Below are positions 1-9,592 of a stretch of 64,000 nucleotides of DNA, piece after piece. The notes beneath the pieces were generated by a model. The model made no database searches. It saw only the letters and a program-made list of their open reading frames with translations, and was not told the DNA's origin. Position 1 is the stretch's first letter; each line of letters starts with the position of its first letter. The DNA comes from Nocardia abscessus NBRC 100374 (GTDB lineage: Bacteria; Actinomycetota; Actinomycetes; Mycobacteriales; Mycobacteriaceae): contig NZ_BAFP01000071.1 in NCBI RefSeq assembly GCF_000308455.1, positions 1-64,000 of the forward strand, read 5' to 3'. A program made the position numbers and the translations under genes.

Positions 1-1
1 G

Positions 2-3000
2 CGTCTCGCCGTGCGCACCGTGTTCGGCACGCCCACGGTCGCCGGGCTCGCCGAGCTGCTGGACGCGGGCACCGAGGCCGAGGTGGACCGGCCCGCACTG
101 GTGCGCCGGGAGCGCCCGGAGCGTATCCCGCTGTCGGCCGCGCAGCGGCGGCTGTGGTTCCTCAACCGGTTCAACGCGGGCGGCACGTCGACCGGGGGAC
201 AGTCGGCAGGCGCCTACAATGTCCCGCTCGTACTGCGCATGACCGGCAGCCTGAACGTCGACGCGCTGGTCGACGCGCTGCACGCCGTGCAAGCCAGGCA
301 CGAAACCCTGCGCACGGTGTTCCCGGAGACCGACGGCGCACCCGCCCAGGTCGTGCTCGACCCGTCCGAGTCGGCGATCCCGCTGACGCGGGTGACGGTG
401 CGGCCCGACGAGCTCGACGCCGCCGTACGGCGTTTCGCCGCACCGGGATTCGATCTGGCCGCCACCGTACCGATCCGTGCGGCGCTGCTGTCGGTGTCGA
501 CCGCGAGCGGCTCGGTGGCGCCTACCGAGCACGTTCTCATCGTGGTCGTGCACCACATCGCGATGGACGGCTGGTCGCTGGAGCCGATGGCCACCGACGT
601 CGCCGTCGCCTACCGCGCAGCCTGCGCGGGCGGCGCGCCGGAGTGGGCCGAGCTCGAGGTGCAGTACGCCGACTACACACTGTGGCAGCAGGACGTGCTC
701 GGCAGCGAGGACGACCCGGACGCCGCGGTGCGCAAACAGCTGGACTATTGGCGGCACACCCTGGACGGGCTGCCCGAGCTGCTGACCGTACCGGCCGATC
801 GGCCGCGTCCGCCTACTCCGTCCTACCGGGGCGGGACCGTGGAGTGCGCGGTGGACCCGGTCACCCACCGTGAACTGCAGGCGATCGCGGGCAGCAGCAA
901 CGTCAGCCTGTTCATGGTTCTGCACGCCGCGCTGGCGGTGCTGCTGCACCGGATGACCGCGACCGACGACATCACCGTCGGCACCCCGATCGCGGGCCGT
1001 GGGCACCCGGCGCTGGACCGGCTGATCGGCATGTTCGTCAACACGCTGGTGCTGCGGACCCGGATCGACCCGGGCGCCCGGTTCACCGACCTGCTGCACG
1101 CGGTGCGCGAAACCGACCTCGACGCCTTCGCCCACGCGGACCTGCCGTTCGAGCGCCTGGTGGAGGTTCTCAACCCGGCCAGGTCCCAGGCGCACCATCC
1201 GATGTTCCAGGTGATGCTCTCGGTCCGCAACGAGCCGGTCCGCGGGCTGGACCTGCCGGGGCTGCGCATCGAGGCCGCTGACATCGACACGGGTGTCGCC
1301 AAGTTCGATCTCCAGTTCACCCTGACCGAAACGCAGACCGCGCAACGCGATCCGGCGGGCATCACCGTCGCGGTGAACTACGCGATGGATCTGTTCGACG
1401 AGCCGACCGCGCAGCGGCTCGGCAAGCGCCTCGCCCGGCTGCTCGCCGCGATCGCCGCGAACCCGACCACCGCCGTGGGCGACCTGGAACTGCTCGACCC
1501 CGCCGAATGGTCGGGGCTGGCCCCGGTGCGCGGTGCGAAACCGGACCGGCCGACCACCTTCCCCGAGGTGTTCGAGCAAGCGGCCGGTGTCGATCGCGCC
1601 GCGGTCGCCCTGGTCTCCGACGGTACGGAGGTGACCTACGACGCGCTGGATCGCTGGACGAACCGGCTGGCGCGCGTGCTCATCGAGCGCGGCGTGGGCC
1701 CGGAAACGCTGGTGGCGCTGGGCATTCCGCGGTCGATCGAGTCGGTGGCGACGGTACTGGCGGTGGCCAAGGCCGGTGCGGCGTTCGTCCCGGTCGACCC
1801 GTTGTACCCGCAGCAGCGCATCGCGCACATGCTGTCGGATTCCGGTGCGGCGCTCGGCATCACGCTGGCGGGCTACCGCGCCGAGCTGCCCGAGGGCGCG
1901 GAGTGGATCGTGCTCGACGATCCGGTGTTCCGCAGGCTCGTGCTGGACGCGCCGGACGCGCCGATCGCCGACACCGAGCGCCTCGCGCCGTTGCGGATCG
2001 ACAACCCGGCCTACGTGATCTACACCTCCGGCTCGACCGGCACACCGAAGGGCGTGATGGTCACTCACGGCGGCTTGTCGAACTTCGCCGCCGAGACCGC
2101 CTACCGGTTCGACGTCCAGCCGGGCTGCCGCGTCCTGCACTTCGCCACGCCGAGCTTCGACGCCGCGATGCTCGATCTGCTGCTGTCCCTCGGCGGCGCG
2201 GCGACTCTGGTGATCACGCCGACCGGCGTGGTCGGCGGCGACGAGCTGCGGCAGGTCTTCGCCGGGGAGCGGATCACCCACGCGTTCATCACCACCTCCG
2301 CTCTCGGCACGGTCGACCCCACCGGGCTCACCGAGTTGCAGCACGTGCTGGTCGGCGGCGAGGCCCTGCCGCCGGACCTGGTGACCAGATGGGCGCCCGG
2401 CCGCAACCTGTACAACGTCTACGGCCCGACCGAGACCACGATCGTGACCGTCATCTCGCAGCCGATGACGCCGGGCGAGCCGATCACCATCGGCGGACCC
2501 ATCCGCGGCGTCAACGCGGCGATCCTCGACGCGCGACTGCATCCGGCTCCGATCGGAGTGACCGGCGAGTTGCACCTCGCGGGTGACGCGCTGGCCCGCG
2601 GCTATCTGAACCGTCCCGGCCTCACCGCTCAGCGGTTCGTCGCCAATCCGTTCGGCAAGCCGGGGGAGCGGATGTACCGCACCGGCGATCTGGTGCGGTG
2701 GTGGGCCGGGTCGCGGGAGCACGGGTCCTCGGCGGACGGTGCGCAGGAGATCCAGTACGTCGGCCGCACCGACCATCAGGTCAAGATCCGCGGTTTCCGT
2801 ATCGAACTCGGCGAGATCGACGCCGCGCTCGCCCGCCACGGCGCGGTGGCGTTCTCCACCACCATCGGGCATCGCACCCCGGCGGGCGCGACGGCGTTGG
2901 TGTCGTACGTGAAGCCGCGCGACGGCGTGTCGCTCACGGCGGCGGAGCTGACCGGGCACGTGGCCGGGCTGGTGCCGAACTACATGGTGCCGCAGTCGAT

Positions 3001-4150
3001 CATGCTGCTCGACGACGTACCGCTGAACCCTGTGGGCAAGCTGGATCGGGCGAAACTGCCGGAGCCGGTGTTCAGCGCGGGCGAGGGCTATCGCGCGCCG
3101 TCCACCCCTACGGAGGAGGCGCTGTGCGCCGCCTTCGCCGAGGTGCTCGGCGTGGAATCGGTGGGCGTGGACGACGGGTTCTTCGAACTCGGCGGCAACT
3201 CGCTGCTGGCCACGAAAGTGGTTGCGCACGTGCGCGCAACCGGCATCGACCTCCCGGTGCAATTGATGTTCGGCGACGCGACGCCCGCGGCCATCGCCGC
3301 GCGGCTGGACGGAACGGGCGCGTCCTCCGACGCCGCGGTGGCGGCGATGCTGGCGCCGGTGCTGCCGATCCGCCCGAGCACCGCGACCAGTCAGGCGCCA
3401 CTGTTCTGTGTGCATCCGGCGATCGGACTGGCGTGGTGCTATTCGGGGTTGCTCGCGCACCTTCCGGCGGACCGGCCGGTGTACGGGTTGCAGGCTCCGC
3501 ACGTGGCAGGGGAGGACGGCTACGGGTCGATCGATGAGGCCGCGAGCCGCTACGTGGCCGCGATCAAGCAGATCCAGCCGGAGGGGCCCTACCACTTGCT
3601 CGGCTGGTCGCTCGGTGGACTGATCGCCCAGGAGATGGCGGTACAGCTGCAAGAGGACGGCGACGAGGTCGCGCTGCTGTCGATGATGGACAGCTACCGG
3701 CTGTCCGACGACTTGCGCGAACACGCGACCCCGAGCATCGCCGAGATCGTCGGTGAGTTCGGCAGCGACGAACTCGACGCGGAGATCGATCCGGAGATGA
3801 GCTTGCGGGACGCGGCCGAGTTGCTGCGCGCCCGGTCCGGGCCGTTCGCGGCGCTGACCGTGGAGCATCTGGAGCGGCTCTACGCGGGCTACGACAACGG
3901 CACCGTGCTCGCGCACAGCTTCCGGCCCCGCGCCTTCGACGGCGACCTGCTGTTCTTCAGCGCGGGCGACGACCCGATCAACCGGGCCGACCCGGACCGG
4001 CGCGCCGACGCCTGGCAGCCCTACGTCACCGGCGCCGTCCACGACCACGAGCTGCGCTGCGCGCACTCCGCGATGACCACGCCGGAAGCGCTGGCGGTGA
4101 TCGGGCCGGTGCTGCGGAGGTGGCTGGAGACGAAGGAGACGCGCAGGTGA
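2..4150 (+). CDS. Non-ribosomal peptide synthetase, C-terminal part (T end-C-A-T-TE), 5' end outside window
   Basis: The frame is already open at the window edge, so this is the 3' part of a larger NRPS. Numbering from the GTG at 11: end of a carrier domain (1-20), condensation domain (about 38-480, HHIAMDG with the His pair at 181-182), adenylation domain (about 515-1030, [11 protein letters not shown] near 671, NVYGPTE near 802, NPVGK lysine), carrier domain (GGNSL, phosphopantetheine Ser1064) and a type I thioesterase (GWSLGG, Ser1200) ending at 1379. No epimerase or methyltransferase domain is present. The module adds the last residue and the TE releases the peptide by hydrolysis or cyclisation. 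A hand-aligned specificity code reads D-A-L-F-L-G-V-I-V plus the usual Lys, which suggests a hydrophobic amino acid; I cannot name it. The stop overlaps the exporter start. Confidence 0.93.
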   Translation, partial: RLAVRTVFGTPTVAGLAELLDAGTEAEVDRPALVRRERPERIPLSAAQRRLWFLNRFNAGGTSTGGQSAGAYNVPLVLRMTGSLNVDALVDALHAVQARHETLRTVFPETDGAPAQVVLDPSESAIPLTRVTVRPDELDAAVRRFAAPGFDLAATVPIRAALLSVSTASGSVAPTEHVLIVVVHHIAMDGWSLEPMATDVAVAYRAACAGGAPEWAELEVQYADYTLWQQDVLGSEDDPDAAVRKQLDYWRHTLDGLPELLTVPADRPRPPTPSYRGGTVECAVDPVTHRELQAIAGSSNVSLFMVLHAALAVLLHRMTATDDITVGTPIAGRGHPALDRLIGMFVNTLVLRTRIDPGARFTDLLHAVRETDLDAFAHADLPFERLVEVLNPARSQAHHPMFQVMLSVRNEPVRGLDLPGLRIEAADIDTGVAKFDLQFTLTETQTAQRDPAGITVAVNYAMDLFDEPTAQRLGKRLARLLAAIAANPTTAVGDLELLDPAEWSGLAPVRGAKPDRPTTFPEVFEQAAGVDRAAVALVSDGTEVTYDALDRWTNRLARVLIERGVGPETLVALGIPRSIESVATVLAVAKAGAAFVPVDPLYPQQRIAHMLSDSGAALGITLAGYRAELPEGAEWIVLDDPVFRRLVLDAPDAPIADTERLAPLRIDNPAYVIYTSGSTGTPKGVMVTHGGLSNFAAETAYRFDVQPGCRVLHFATPSFDAAMLDLLLSLGGAATLVITPTGVVGGDELRQVFAGERITHAFITTSALGTVDPTGLTELQHVLVGGEALPPDLVTRWAPGRNLYNVYGPTETTIVTVISQPMTPGEPITIGGPIRGVNAAILDARLHPAPIGVTGELHLAGDALARGYLNRPGLTAQRFVANPFGKPGERMYRTGDLVRWWAGSREHGSSADGAQEIQYVGRTDHQVKIRGFRIELGEIDAALARHGAVAFSTTIGHRTPAGATALVSYVKPRDGVSLTAAELTGHVAGLVPNYMVPQSIMLLDDVPLNPVGKLDRAKLPEPVFSAGEGYRAPSTPTEEALCAAFAEVLGVESVGVDDGFFELGGNSLLATKVVAHVRATGIDLPVQLMFGDATPAAIAARLDGTGASSDAAVAAMLAPVLPIRPSTATSQAPLFCVHPAIGLAWCYSGLLAHLPADRPVYGLQAPHVAGEDGYGSIDEAASRYVAAIKQIQPEGPYHLLGWSLGGLIAQEMAVQLQEDGDEVALLSMMDSYRLSDDLREHATPSIAEIVGEFGSDELDAEIDPEMSLRDAAELLRARSGPFAALTVEHLERLYAGYDNGTVLAHSFRPRAFDGDLLFFSAGDDPINRADPDRRADAWQPYVTGAVHDHELRCAHSAMTTPEALAVIGPVLRRWLETKETRR

Positions 4151-5139
4151 GTTTGGCGGTGGAGGTCACCGGCCTGGTGAAGAACTACGGCCGGGCCCGC
4201 GTGCTGGACGAGGTCGACCTATCGATCCCCACCGGTACCGTGATGGGCCTGCTCGGTCCCAACGGCGCCGGGAAGACGACGACCGTGCGGATCGTCACCA
4301 CGTTGCTGAAGCCGTCCGCCGGGTCGGTGCGGGTGGCGGGCATCGACGTGCTGCGCGATCCCGCGGCGGCGCGCAAACGGATCGGCCTGTCCGGCCAGTA
4401 CGCCGCCGTCGACGCCAACCTGTCCGGCTACGAGAACCTGCGCATGGTCGCCCGGCTGTACGGGATGTCCCCGCGTCAGGCCACCGCCAGGGCCGATGAA
4501 CTGCTCGGCGCCCTCGGGCTCGAATACGCCGCGCACCGCAGGGCGGGCACCTACTCCGGCGGCATGGCCCGGCGGCTCGACCTCGCGGGTGCGCTGGTCG
4601 CGCGGCCCCCCGTGGTGGTGCTGGACGAGCCGACCACCGGCTTGGACCCGCGCGGCAGGCTGGACATGTGGCGGGTGATCGGCGACCTCGTCGACGACGG
4701 CACCACAGTGCTGCTGACCACGCAGTACCTGGAAGAGGCCGACCTGCTGGCCGACCGGATCACGGTCATCGACCACGGGCGGGTCATCGCCCGCGGCTCG
4801 GCCGACGAGCTGAAGACCTCGATCGGCGGCGACCGGCTCACCGTCACCCTGGCCGCCGGGCAGGCCGCCGAGCCCGCGCTGGCGGTGCTCACGCAGGTCG
4901 GCGTGGGCGAGCCCGGGCACGAGCCGGGCACCGACGAGGTGTCGGTGGTGGTCGGCGACGGGTCGCGCACCATGGTGGAGGCCCTGCGCAGGCTCGACGA
5001 CGCGGGCGTCTGCGTGGTCGACGCGAACGTGCACCGGCCCAGCCTCGATGACGTATTCCTTTCCCTCACCGGCAAGCCCGGCGGCGCGCCCGCCGCGGAA
5101 CCGGAGACCGACGACGTACAAGAGGAGATCATGTCGTGA
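4147..5139 (+). CDS. ABC transporter ATP-binding protein, DrrA-like drug/peptide exporter
   Basis: A 330-residue ATPase of the daunorubicin-resistance DrrA type. Walker A GPNGAGKT is at about 37-44, the signature SGGMARR near 137, and Walker B VVVLDEP near 157, followed by the C-terminal extension usual in DrrA. I chose GTG 4147 because it overlaps the NRPS stop (GTGA) and has AAGGAG eight bases upstream; an in-frame ATG at 4120 lies inside the NRPS gene without such support. It should energise export of the NRPS product together with the permease that overlaps its 3' end. Overlapping starts through all three genes imply one transcript and translational coupling. Confidence 0.93.
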   Translation: MSLAVEVTGLVKNYGRARVLDEVDLSIPTGTVMGLLGPNGAGKTTTVRIVTTLLKPSAGSVRVAGIDVLRDPAAARKRIGLSGQYAAVDANLSGYENLRMVARLYGMSPRQATARADELLGALGLEYAAHRRAGTYSGGMARRLDLAGALVARPPVVVLDEPTTGLDPRGRLDMWRVIGDLVDDGTTVLLTTQYLEEADLLADRITVIDHGRVIARGSADELKTSIGGDRLTVTLAAGQAAEPALAVLTQVGVGEPGHEPGTDEVSVVVGDGSRTMVEALRRLDDAGVCVVDANVHRPSLDDVFLSLTGKPGGAPAAEPETDDVQEEIMS

Positions 5140-6011
5140 GCGCGGCCATGGTCGGGGAGGCAGCCCCGAAGGCGGAGCGGAAGCCGAAAGCAGCTGCGGC
5201 ACAGCCGGATCCCGGCCCCCGGCTGCGGCTGTTCCGGGACAGCGCGATCGTCGCGCACCGCAATCTGCTGACCATTCTGCGCGTGCCCACCCTGCTGGTG
5301 ACCGCCACGATCCAGCCGCTGATGTTCGTGTTCCTGTTCGCCTACATCTTCGGCGCCTCGCTGGGCGGCGGCCAGTACCGGGAGTTCCTGCTCGCGGGCA
5401 TCTTCACGCAGACGGTCGCGTTCAACGCCGCGTTCACCACGGTCGGTCTCGCCGGGGACCTGCAGAAGGGCATCATCGACCGGATGCGGGCGCTGCCGAT
5501 GTCCCGGCTGGCCGTGCTGATGGGCCGCACGTTGTCGGACCTGGTGGTGAACATCCTCAGCCTGGCCGTGATGGTCGGGTGCGGCTACATCGTCGGCTGG
5601 CGCATCCACGGCAGTCTCACCGACGCCGCGCTGGCGTTCGGGGTGATCCTGCTGTTCGCGTTCGCGATGTCCTGGGTCGGCGCGCTGACCGGCTTGCTGT
5701 CACCGACCGTCGAGGTGGCGCAGAGCGCCGGGCTGATCTGGCTGTTCCCGCTGACGTTCATCTCCTCGGCGTTCATCTCCGCCGAGACCCTGCCCGGCCC
5801 GCTGCGCACGATCGCCGAGTGGAATCCGATCACCGCGGTGTCGGCGGCGGGACGCAAACTGTTCGACAACGACTCGCCGCCCAGTTTCGTCCCGCCCACC
5901 GGCTGGGCGGCCGATCACTGCGTCGAATACGCGGTGGCCTGCTCGGCGGCGATTCTCGTGCTGGCCGTGCCGCTGGCGTTGCTGCGCTACCGCAAGGTGG
6001 CCAGCCACTGA
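5136..6011 (+). CDS. ABC-2 type permease, DrrB-like, partner of the preceding ATPase
   Basis: A 291-residue integral membrane protein with a roughly 40-residue cytoplasmic N-terminus and about six hydrophobic segments, of the ABC-2/DrrB family. The GTG start overlaps the ATPase stop (GTGA) and has AGAGGAG shortly upstream. It is the membrane half of the exporter, probably for self-resistance to or secretion of the peptide made by the upstream NRPS; the substrate is inferred only from gene order. A strong hairpin follows 25 bases after the stop. Confidence 0.92.
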   Translation: MSAAMVGEAAPKAERKPKAAAAQPDPGPRLRLFRDSAIVAHRNLLTILRVPTLLVTATIQPLMFVFLFAYIFGASLGGGQYREFLLAGIFTQTVAFNAAFTTVGLAGDLQKGIIDRMRALPMSRLAVLMGRTLSDLVVNILSLAVMVGCGYIVGWRIHGSLTDAALAFGVILLFAFAMSWVGALTGLLSPTVEVAQSAGLIWLFPLTFISSAFISAETLPGPLRTIAEWNPITAVSAAGRKLFDNDSPPSFVPPTGWAADHCVEYAVACSAAILVLAVPLALLRYRKVASH

Positions 6012-6036
6012 CCGGCGTGCGTGGCACGAACAGCGA

Positions 6037-6068
6037 ACGGCCGCCGCATCGAATGATGCGGCGGCCGT
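6037..6068. terminator. Bidirectional terminator between exporter permease and rbpA
   Basis: A perfect 13-bp inverted repeat (arms 6037-6049 and 6056-6068, rich in CGGCCGCC) with a 6-base loop lies between two convergent genes. There is no long T tract, as is usual in GC-rich actinobacteria. Confidence 0.8.
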
Positions 6069-6086
6069 GCCGGTGTACGCGGACCG

Positions 6087-6422
6087 TCAGGCGCGGCGGC
6101 GGGTCTTGAGCAATTCGAGGCGCTCCTTGAGCAGCTCCTCGAGCTCCTCCTTGCTGCGGCGCTCCAGCAGCATGTCCCAGTGCGTGCGCGGCGGCTTGAC
6201 CTTCTTGGCCTCCTGGGTGGTGCCCTCGATCAGCACGCCCTCCTGGCCGTTGCGGCACAGCCAGGTCGGCGGGATCTCGGCGTCGTCGGCGAACGGAACG
6301 TCGAATTCTTCGCCGTTGTCGGTCCGGTAGCGGGCGATCCGACGCGGAGCCAGGTCGTGGTCGCGATCGGTCTCGTAGCTCACCGCTCCGAGCCGGCTGC
6401 CTCGGAGTACGCGATCTGCCAT
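6087..6422 (-). CDS. rbpA: RNA polymerase-binding protein RbpA
   Basis: A 111-residue protein starting MADRVLRGSRLGAVSYE, with the RbpA features: the DRDHDLAPR linker region, the RYRTDNGEEFDVPF core and a charged C-terminal helix ending LLKTRRRA. RbpA binds the housekeeping sigma factor and RNA polymerase beta subunit, stabilises the open complex and is confined to Actinobacteria. ATG 6422 matches the conserved N-terminus and is preceded by GGGAGAGG. An upstream in-frame start at 6512 would add 30 unconserved residues. It is transcribed alone, divergent from the zinc-finger gene. Confidence 0.95.
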   Translation of the reverse strand: MADRVLRGSRLGAVSYETDRDHDLAPRRIARYRTDNGEEFDVPFADDAEIPPTWLCRNGQEGVLIEGTTQEAKKVKPPRTHWDMLLERRSKEELEELLKERLELLKTRRRA

Positions 6423-6665
6423 GGTGTGCCTCTCCCTGTGTGCTCGAGTCTTCGTGCGCTGCCACGGTGTCCGCACGAGTGCGCGGGGCGCTCGGTGGAC
6501 CTTGATGTACAACGATCGGGCCTGCGCCGATAGTTCCCGACGCGGCCGCAGCGAACCGTTCCATTGTAGTGCCCTCGGCGCGCCGGGGTCGCCACGCCCG
6601 GCGCGGGACGTTTCGCCGGGGTCGCTGAACGGAGCGCGGACGGCGAGCTATTAGTGTTCTGCGTC

Positions 6666-6986
6666 ATGTCGCGCCGCTTGTCCTGCCAGTGGTGTGGGCG
6701 GGAGATCGTGGAATCGGAGGCCGGCCGTCGTCGCCGGTACTGCCGTCAGTCCTGTCGTCAACGCGCCTACGAACACCGCAACAGTGTGAAGGGAACCGGG
6801 ATTCCCGACGACGCGGTGGTGCTCAGCGCCCAGGAGGCCGCCGACCTGGCCGATCGCTGGTTCGCCGCCCGCTGCGCCGCCGAGGACGTCGCCATCGCCA
6901 TCGAGGAGGGGGCCACGCCCGAGGAGCTGGCGGCGCTGGGCAAGACCCTGGTCGAGCTCACCCGCGACGCGGAACGTCTGCGCTGA
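6666..6986 (+). CDS. Small zinc-finger-like protein, function unknown
   Basis: A 106-residue protein. The N-terminal 45 residues hold a C-x2-C ... C-x3-C arrangement (CQWC and YCRQSC) in a basic context typical of small zinc-binding DNA- or RNA-interacting proteins of actinobacteria. The rest (about 50-106) is an acidic, Ala-rich, probably helical region. The ATG at 6666 keeps the protein starting MSRRLSCQWCG; an in-frame start four codons earlier is possible. Its 3' end overlaps the convergent membrane-protein gene by 29 bases. No specific function can be assigned. Confidence 0.75.
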   Translation: MSRRLSCQWCGREIVESEAGRRRRYCRQSCRQRAYEHRNSVKGTGIPDDAVVLSAQEAADLADRWFAARCAAEDVAIAIEEGATPEELAALGKTLVELTRDAERLR

Positions 6987-8040
6987 CCGGCTCCGCCGCC
7001 GCGCCATCGTGCGCGACGCCGGCTGCCCGGTGCCGCAGATACACCGCGCCGAGCAGCGCCGCGACGGTCGCGGCGAGCCCGCAGGCCGCGAGCCAGGTGG
7101 CCGTGTCCGGGTGGACCAGCGACTGTGCGCGCATCGCCTGCCAGAAGACGAGCGCCAGTAGACCGGCATACCCGGTCGCGAGCACGCCGACTACTGCCGC
7201 GCGGGTGCGCTCCGGGCGCAGCCAGCGGTAGCGCGGAGCCAGCCAGGCCAGCAGGACGGCCACCAGCAGCAGCACCTGGATGCCGTGCAGGCCGACGAAG
7301 TGCGGAACGCGCAGGTCACCGCCGACGGTGCTCCAGTGGGTGAGCGGCATGCCGCCCATGGCGTCGCGTGGCGCGAGATCGCTCGCGTCGGGCACGACCG
7401 TGTGGCCGGCGGCCAGCTCGACGATCCGCCCGTCGCTGTCGCGGACGAGCTGCTTGCCGGTGAAGCCCATCAGGTAACCCAGCGCCATTCCCACGACGGA
7501 CAGCGCCAGACCGGCATGAATCGCCCGTGCCGTCGGCCGGTCCACCAACCGCTGCCAGGCGAGGATCGACACGATGAGCAGGTTGGCGAGGAACAGGCCG
7601 GGCACGCCGGAGGCGAAGACCAGCTGCCCGATCGAGTTCACCGGATCGTCCTCGGTGTTGAAGTGGCTGAACGTGCCGCGTGCGGCCTGCAACACGATGA
7701 AGCCGACGTCGACGAAGCCGGTGACGGCGAACACCGTGCCCAGCCACCAGGTGATTCGGCTTCCCTTGTGCGGCAACGACAGCAGCCAGGCCAGGGTGAG
7801 GCTGTAGAGGAAGAACGCCAGGCCGAACTTCATCGGCTTGAGCCATACCGATTCGCCGAGCAGCATGCGGTCGTCGACCAGCATCGCCGCGAGCGCGAAG
7901 ACGACGAGCGCTCCCATCGCGGCGACGGTTCCCAGCAGCGGCCGATGCAGGCGCCCACGCGTCGCGGGCTTCGTGCGCCCGCGCGGCCGCGGCGCCGACG
8001 GCCCGTCCTGCGGTGTGGCGACGAAATGTGTTGTGGACAT
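6958..8040 (-). CDS. Polytopic membrane protein, function unknown
   Basis: A 360-residue protein with a roughly 35-residue basic N-terminus followed by about eight hydrophobic helices. A polar loop between helices 5 and 6 carries a GGMPLTHW segment, and helix 6 holds HFVGLHGIQ, whose conserved-looking histidines might bind a ligand. It resembles uncharacterised actinobacterial integral membrane proteins; I recognise no catalytic motif. It starts at ATG 8040. It overlaps the convergent zinc-finger gene at its 3' end. Confidence 0.8.
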   Translation of the reverse strand: MSTTHFVATPQDGPSAPRPRGRTKPATRGRLHRPLLGTVAAMGALVVFALAAMLVDDRMLLGESVWLKPMKFGLAFFLYSLTLAWLLSLPHKGSRITWWLGTVFAVTGFVDVGFIVLQAARGTFSHFNTEDDPVNSIGQLVFASGVPGLFLANLLIVSILAWQRLVDRPTARAIHAGLALSVVGMALGYLMGFTGKQLVRDSDGRIVELAAGHTVVPDASDLAPRDAMGGMPLTHWSTVGGDLRVPHFVGLHGIQVLLLVAVLLAWLAPRYRWLRPERTRAAVVGVLATGYAGLLALVFWQAMRAQSLVHPDTATWLAACGLAATVAALLGAVYLRHRAAGVAHDGAAAEPVSADVPRRG

Positions 8041-8195
8041 GGACCGAACGTAGGAATCGCCGCCCTCGGCGGTCGTCCCGCCGCAGCGCTATTCGCGTCT
8101 AGTACCACGGTATCGGGCGGAAATCCGGCCGATACCGCAGAGCCGTCACCGGTCGCCGAGGTTCGGATCTGCTCCTGCGGCAGTGCGTGCGCGTG

Positions 8196-8244
8196 CGGCC
8201 CCGAAAGTGTTCGGGCCGCGAACGCGTCGTTGCGTTCGCGGCCC
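8196..8244 (-). terminator. Terminator after the M23 peptidase gene, with an overlapping alternative hairpin
   Basis: A perfect 13-bp inverted repeat (8213-8225 / 8232-8244, loop GTCGTT) lies about 60 bases past the stop of the minus-strand M23 gene. A second hairpin (8196-8205 / 8210-8218, one bulged C) shares bases 8213-8218, so only one can form at a time. Confidence 0.7.
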
Positions 8245-8306
8245 ATGGCAGGCGACGGCTCTGTCGCCGAGTCTTTTCGCGAGCCCCTCATGTCTCGCGA
8301 TCGGGA

Positions 8307-9023
8307 TCAGTCTTCCGGAGCGAATCCCACGTCGATGCCGCGCTCGGCCAGCCAGGGCCGCGGGTCGATCGGTTCGCCGCCGGGCAGATGGACTTCGTAG
8401 TGCAGGTGCGGACCGGTGGAGTAGCCACGGTTGCCGACGGTCGCGATGACGTCGCCCGCGCGGACCGGCTGGCCGACCTCGACGAGGATGTCGTTGACGT
8501 GGCCGTAGACGCCGACGGTGCCGTCGTCCTGCTGCACACGCACCCACAGGCCGAAGCCGGAGGCGGGACCGGCCTCGATCACCACGCCGTCGGTGACCGT
8601 GGCGATCGGTGCGCCGAGCGGGTCGCCGAAGTCGAGTCCCGCGTGCATCGCGCCCCAGCGCGCGCCGAAGTTCGAGGTGAGCACGCCGGCGACGGGCCGA
8701 ACGGTCTTCGGGCGGGTGAATTCCTGCGCGACGTGGGTCGGGTCCCACGGCGCGGGCTCGGGGGCGACCTGCGGAGGTTGCGTCTCGTGCTGGGTGAAGG
8801 TGGCGAACTGGGCCATGTCCTGGGCGGGGCGGATCTCGCCGGAGGCGATCCTGCCCGCGACGAGGCGGGCCGAAGCATCGGCGTTCGGGTCCTGTTGGGC
8901 GGCGGCGAGGATGCCGACCGACGCGGTGACGACCGCGGCGGCGGCGACCACACGGGGGGCGGCGCGATGGCGGCGGAACCGAGTCACGCCGCGACGGATC
9001 TGTAACGGAAAGGTCACGGGCAT
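8307..9023 (-). CDS. M23 family metallopeptidase (LytM-type), membrane-anchored or secreted
   Basis: A 238-residue protein. A basic N-terminus and one hydrophobic segment (about 24-42) form a signal anchor. A roughly 60-residue linker is followed by an M23 domain (about 108-230) with zinc ligands visible as His127 and Asp131 (HAGLD) and His206/His208 (HLHYE). The family cleaves peptide cross-links in peptidoglycan or acts as a regulator of amidases. With all motif residues present, this copy is probably active, outside the membrane. It is divergent from the ArsR gene. Two 15-bp direct repeats lie upstream of its start. Confidence 0.92.
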   Translation of the reverse strand: MPVTFPLQIRRGVTRFRRHRAAPRVVAAAAVVTASVGILAAAQQDPNADASARLVAGRIASGEIRPAQDMAQFATFTQHETQPPQVAPEPAPWDPTHVAQEFTRPKTVRPVAGVLTSNFGARWGAMHAGLDFGDPLGAPIATVTDGVVIEAGPASGFGLWVRVQQDDGTVGVYGHVNDILVEVGQPVRAGDVIATVGNRGYSTGPHLHYEVHLPGGEPIDPRPWLAERGIDVGFAPED

Positions 9024-9073
9024 GAACCGAACGTACGACAGCGGCGCGCCCGTTCTGCAATCCTGTGGCTACC

Positions 9074-9118
9074 GTCACGGGTAGATAAATGCCCAGCTCG
9101 TCGGTCACGGGGAGGTAA
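9074..9118. promoter_or_regulatory. Two 15-bp direct repeats between the M23 and arsR-type genes
   Basis: GTCACGGGTAGATAA (9074-9088) and GTCACGGGGAGGTAA (9104-9118) match at 13 of 15 positions and are spaced exactly 30 bp apart, three helical turns. The spacing suggests a cooperatively bound regulator of the M23 gene, whose start is 50 bp away. The GTCAC core is reminiscent of MtrA sites, which is only a suggestion. Confidence 0.4.
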
Positions 9119-9169
9119 CGGTCCGGCCGCTTTTCCGTGTGCGAACTGGGGCTATGTCGTATTACCCAG

Positions 9170-9198
9170 CAGTTGACCAGCGAAACGTCAGTTGATCA
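9170..9198 (+). promoter_or_regulatory. Direct repeat CAGTTGAyCA upstream of the ArsR-type gene
   Basis: CAGTTGACCA (9170-9179) and CAGTTGATCA (9189-9198) are repeated 19 bp apart, directly before the GTG start at 9209. They could be an autoregulatory operator or overlapping -35-like elements. Confidence 0.35.
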
Positions 9199-9208
9199 CA
9201 CTGTGTGA

Positions 9209-9529
9209 GTGGCGACTAATGGAGTTCGTGCTCTGACAGCGCTGGCGGACCCGACTCGCCGCGCGATCTTCGAGGCCTTGCCGCAGGCCGCGCGCTCGGT
9301 CGGCGAACTCGCCGGAGAAGTCGGCGTGAGCAGCTCGGCGGTCTCCCAGCATCTGCGGGTGCTGCGCGAGGCGCGGCTGGTCATGATGCACCCGGAAGGC
9401 AACCGCAGGCTGTACTCCTTGGACCCGCGCGGCCTCGCAGACGCCCGCGACTATCTCGACCAGTTCTGGCCGAGTGCGATCGCCGCGTATTCCGCGGCGC
9501 TGCGAACCGCCGCGACGGCGACCGCGTGA
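9209..9529 (+). CDS. ArsR-family winged-helix transcriptional regulator
   Basis: A 106-residue ArsR-like protein. LADPTRRAIFEALPQAARSVGELA and SSSAVSQHLRVLREARLV form the helix-turn-helix (about residues 11-58), followed by the wing HPEGNRRLYSLD. There is no ELCVC-type metal site, so it belongs to the metal-independent 'HTH_20' type that often controls a neighbouring SRPBCC-domain protein; none is next to it here. The only usable start is GTG 9209, with no clear ribosome-binding site, so the message may be leaderless. Confidence 0.88.
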   Translation: MATNGVRALTALADPTRRAIFEALPQAARSVGELAGEVGVSSSAVSQHLRVLREARLVMMHPEGNRRLYSLDPRGLADARDYLDQFWPSAIAAYSAALRTAATATA

Positions 9530-9551
9530 CTCGGTGGACAGCGCCCGCGTG

Positions 9552-9584
9552 ACCGTCATCCCTGGGTGGCGTCGGGATGACGGT
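9552..9584. terminator. Bidirectional terminator
   Basis: A perfect 11-bp inverted repeat (ACCGTCATCCC / GGGATGACGGT, arms 9552-9562 and 9574-9584, 11-base loop) sits between the convergent ArsR and glycosyltransferase genes. Confidence 0.8.
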
Positions 9585-9592
9585 ATGGGGCG

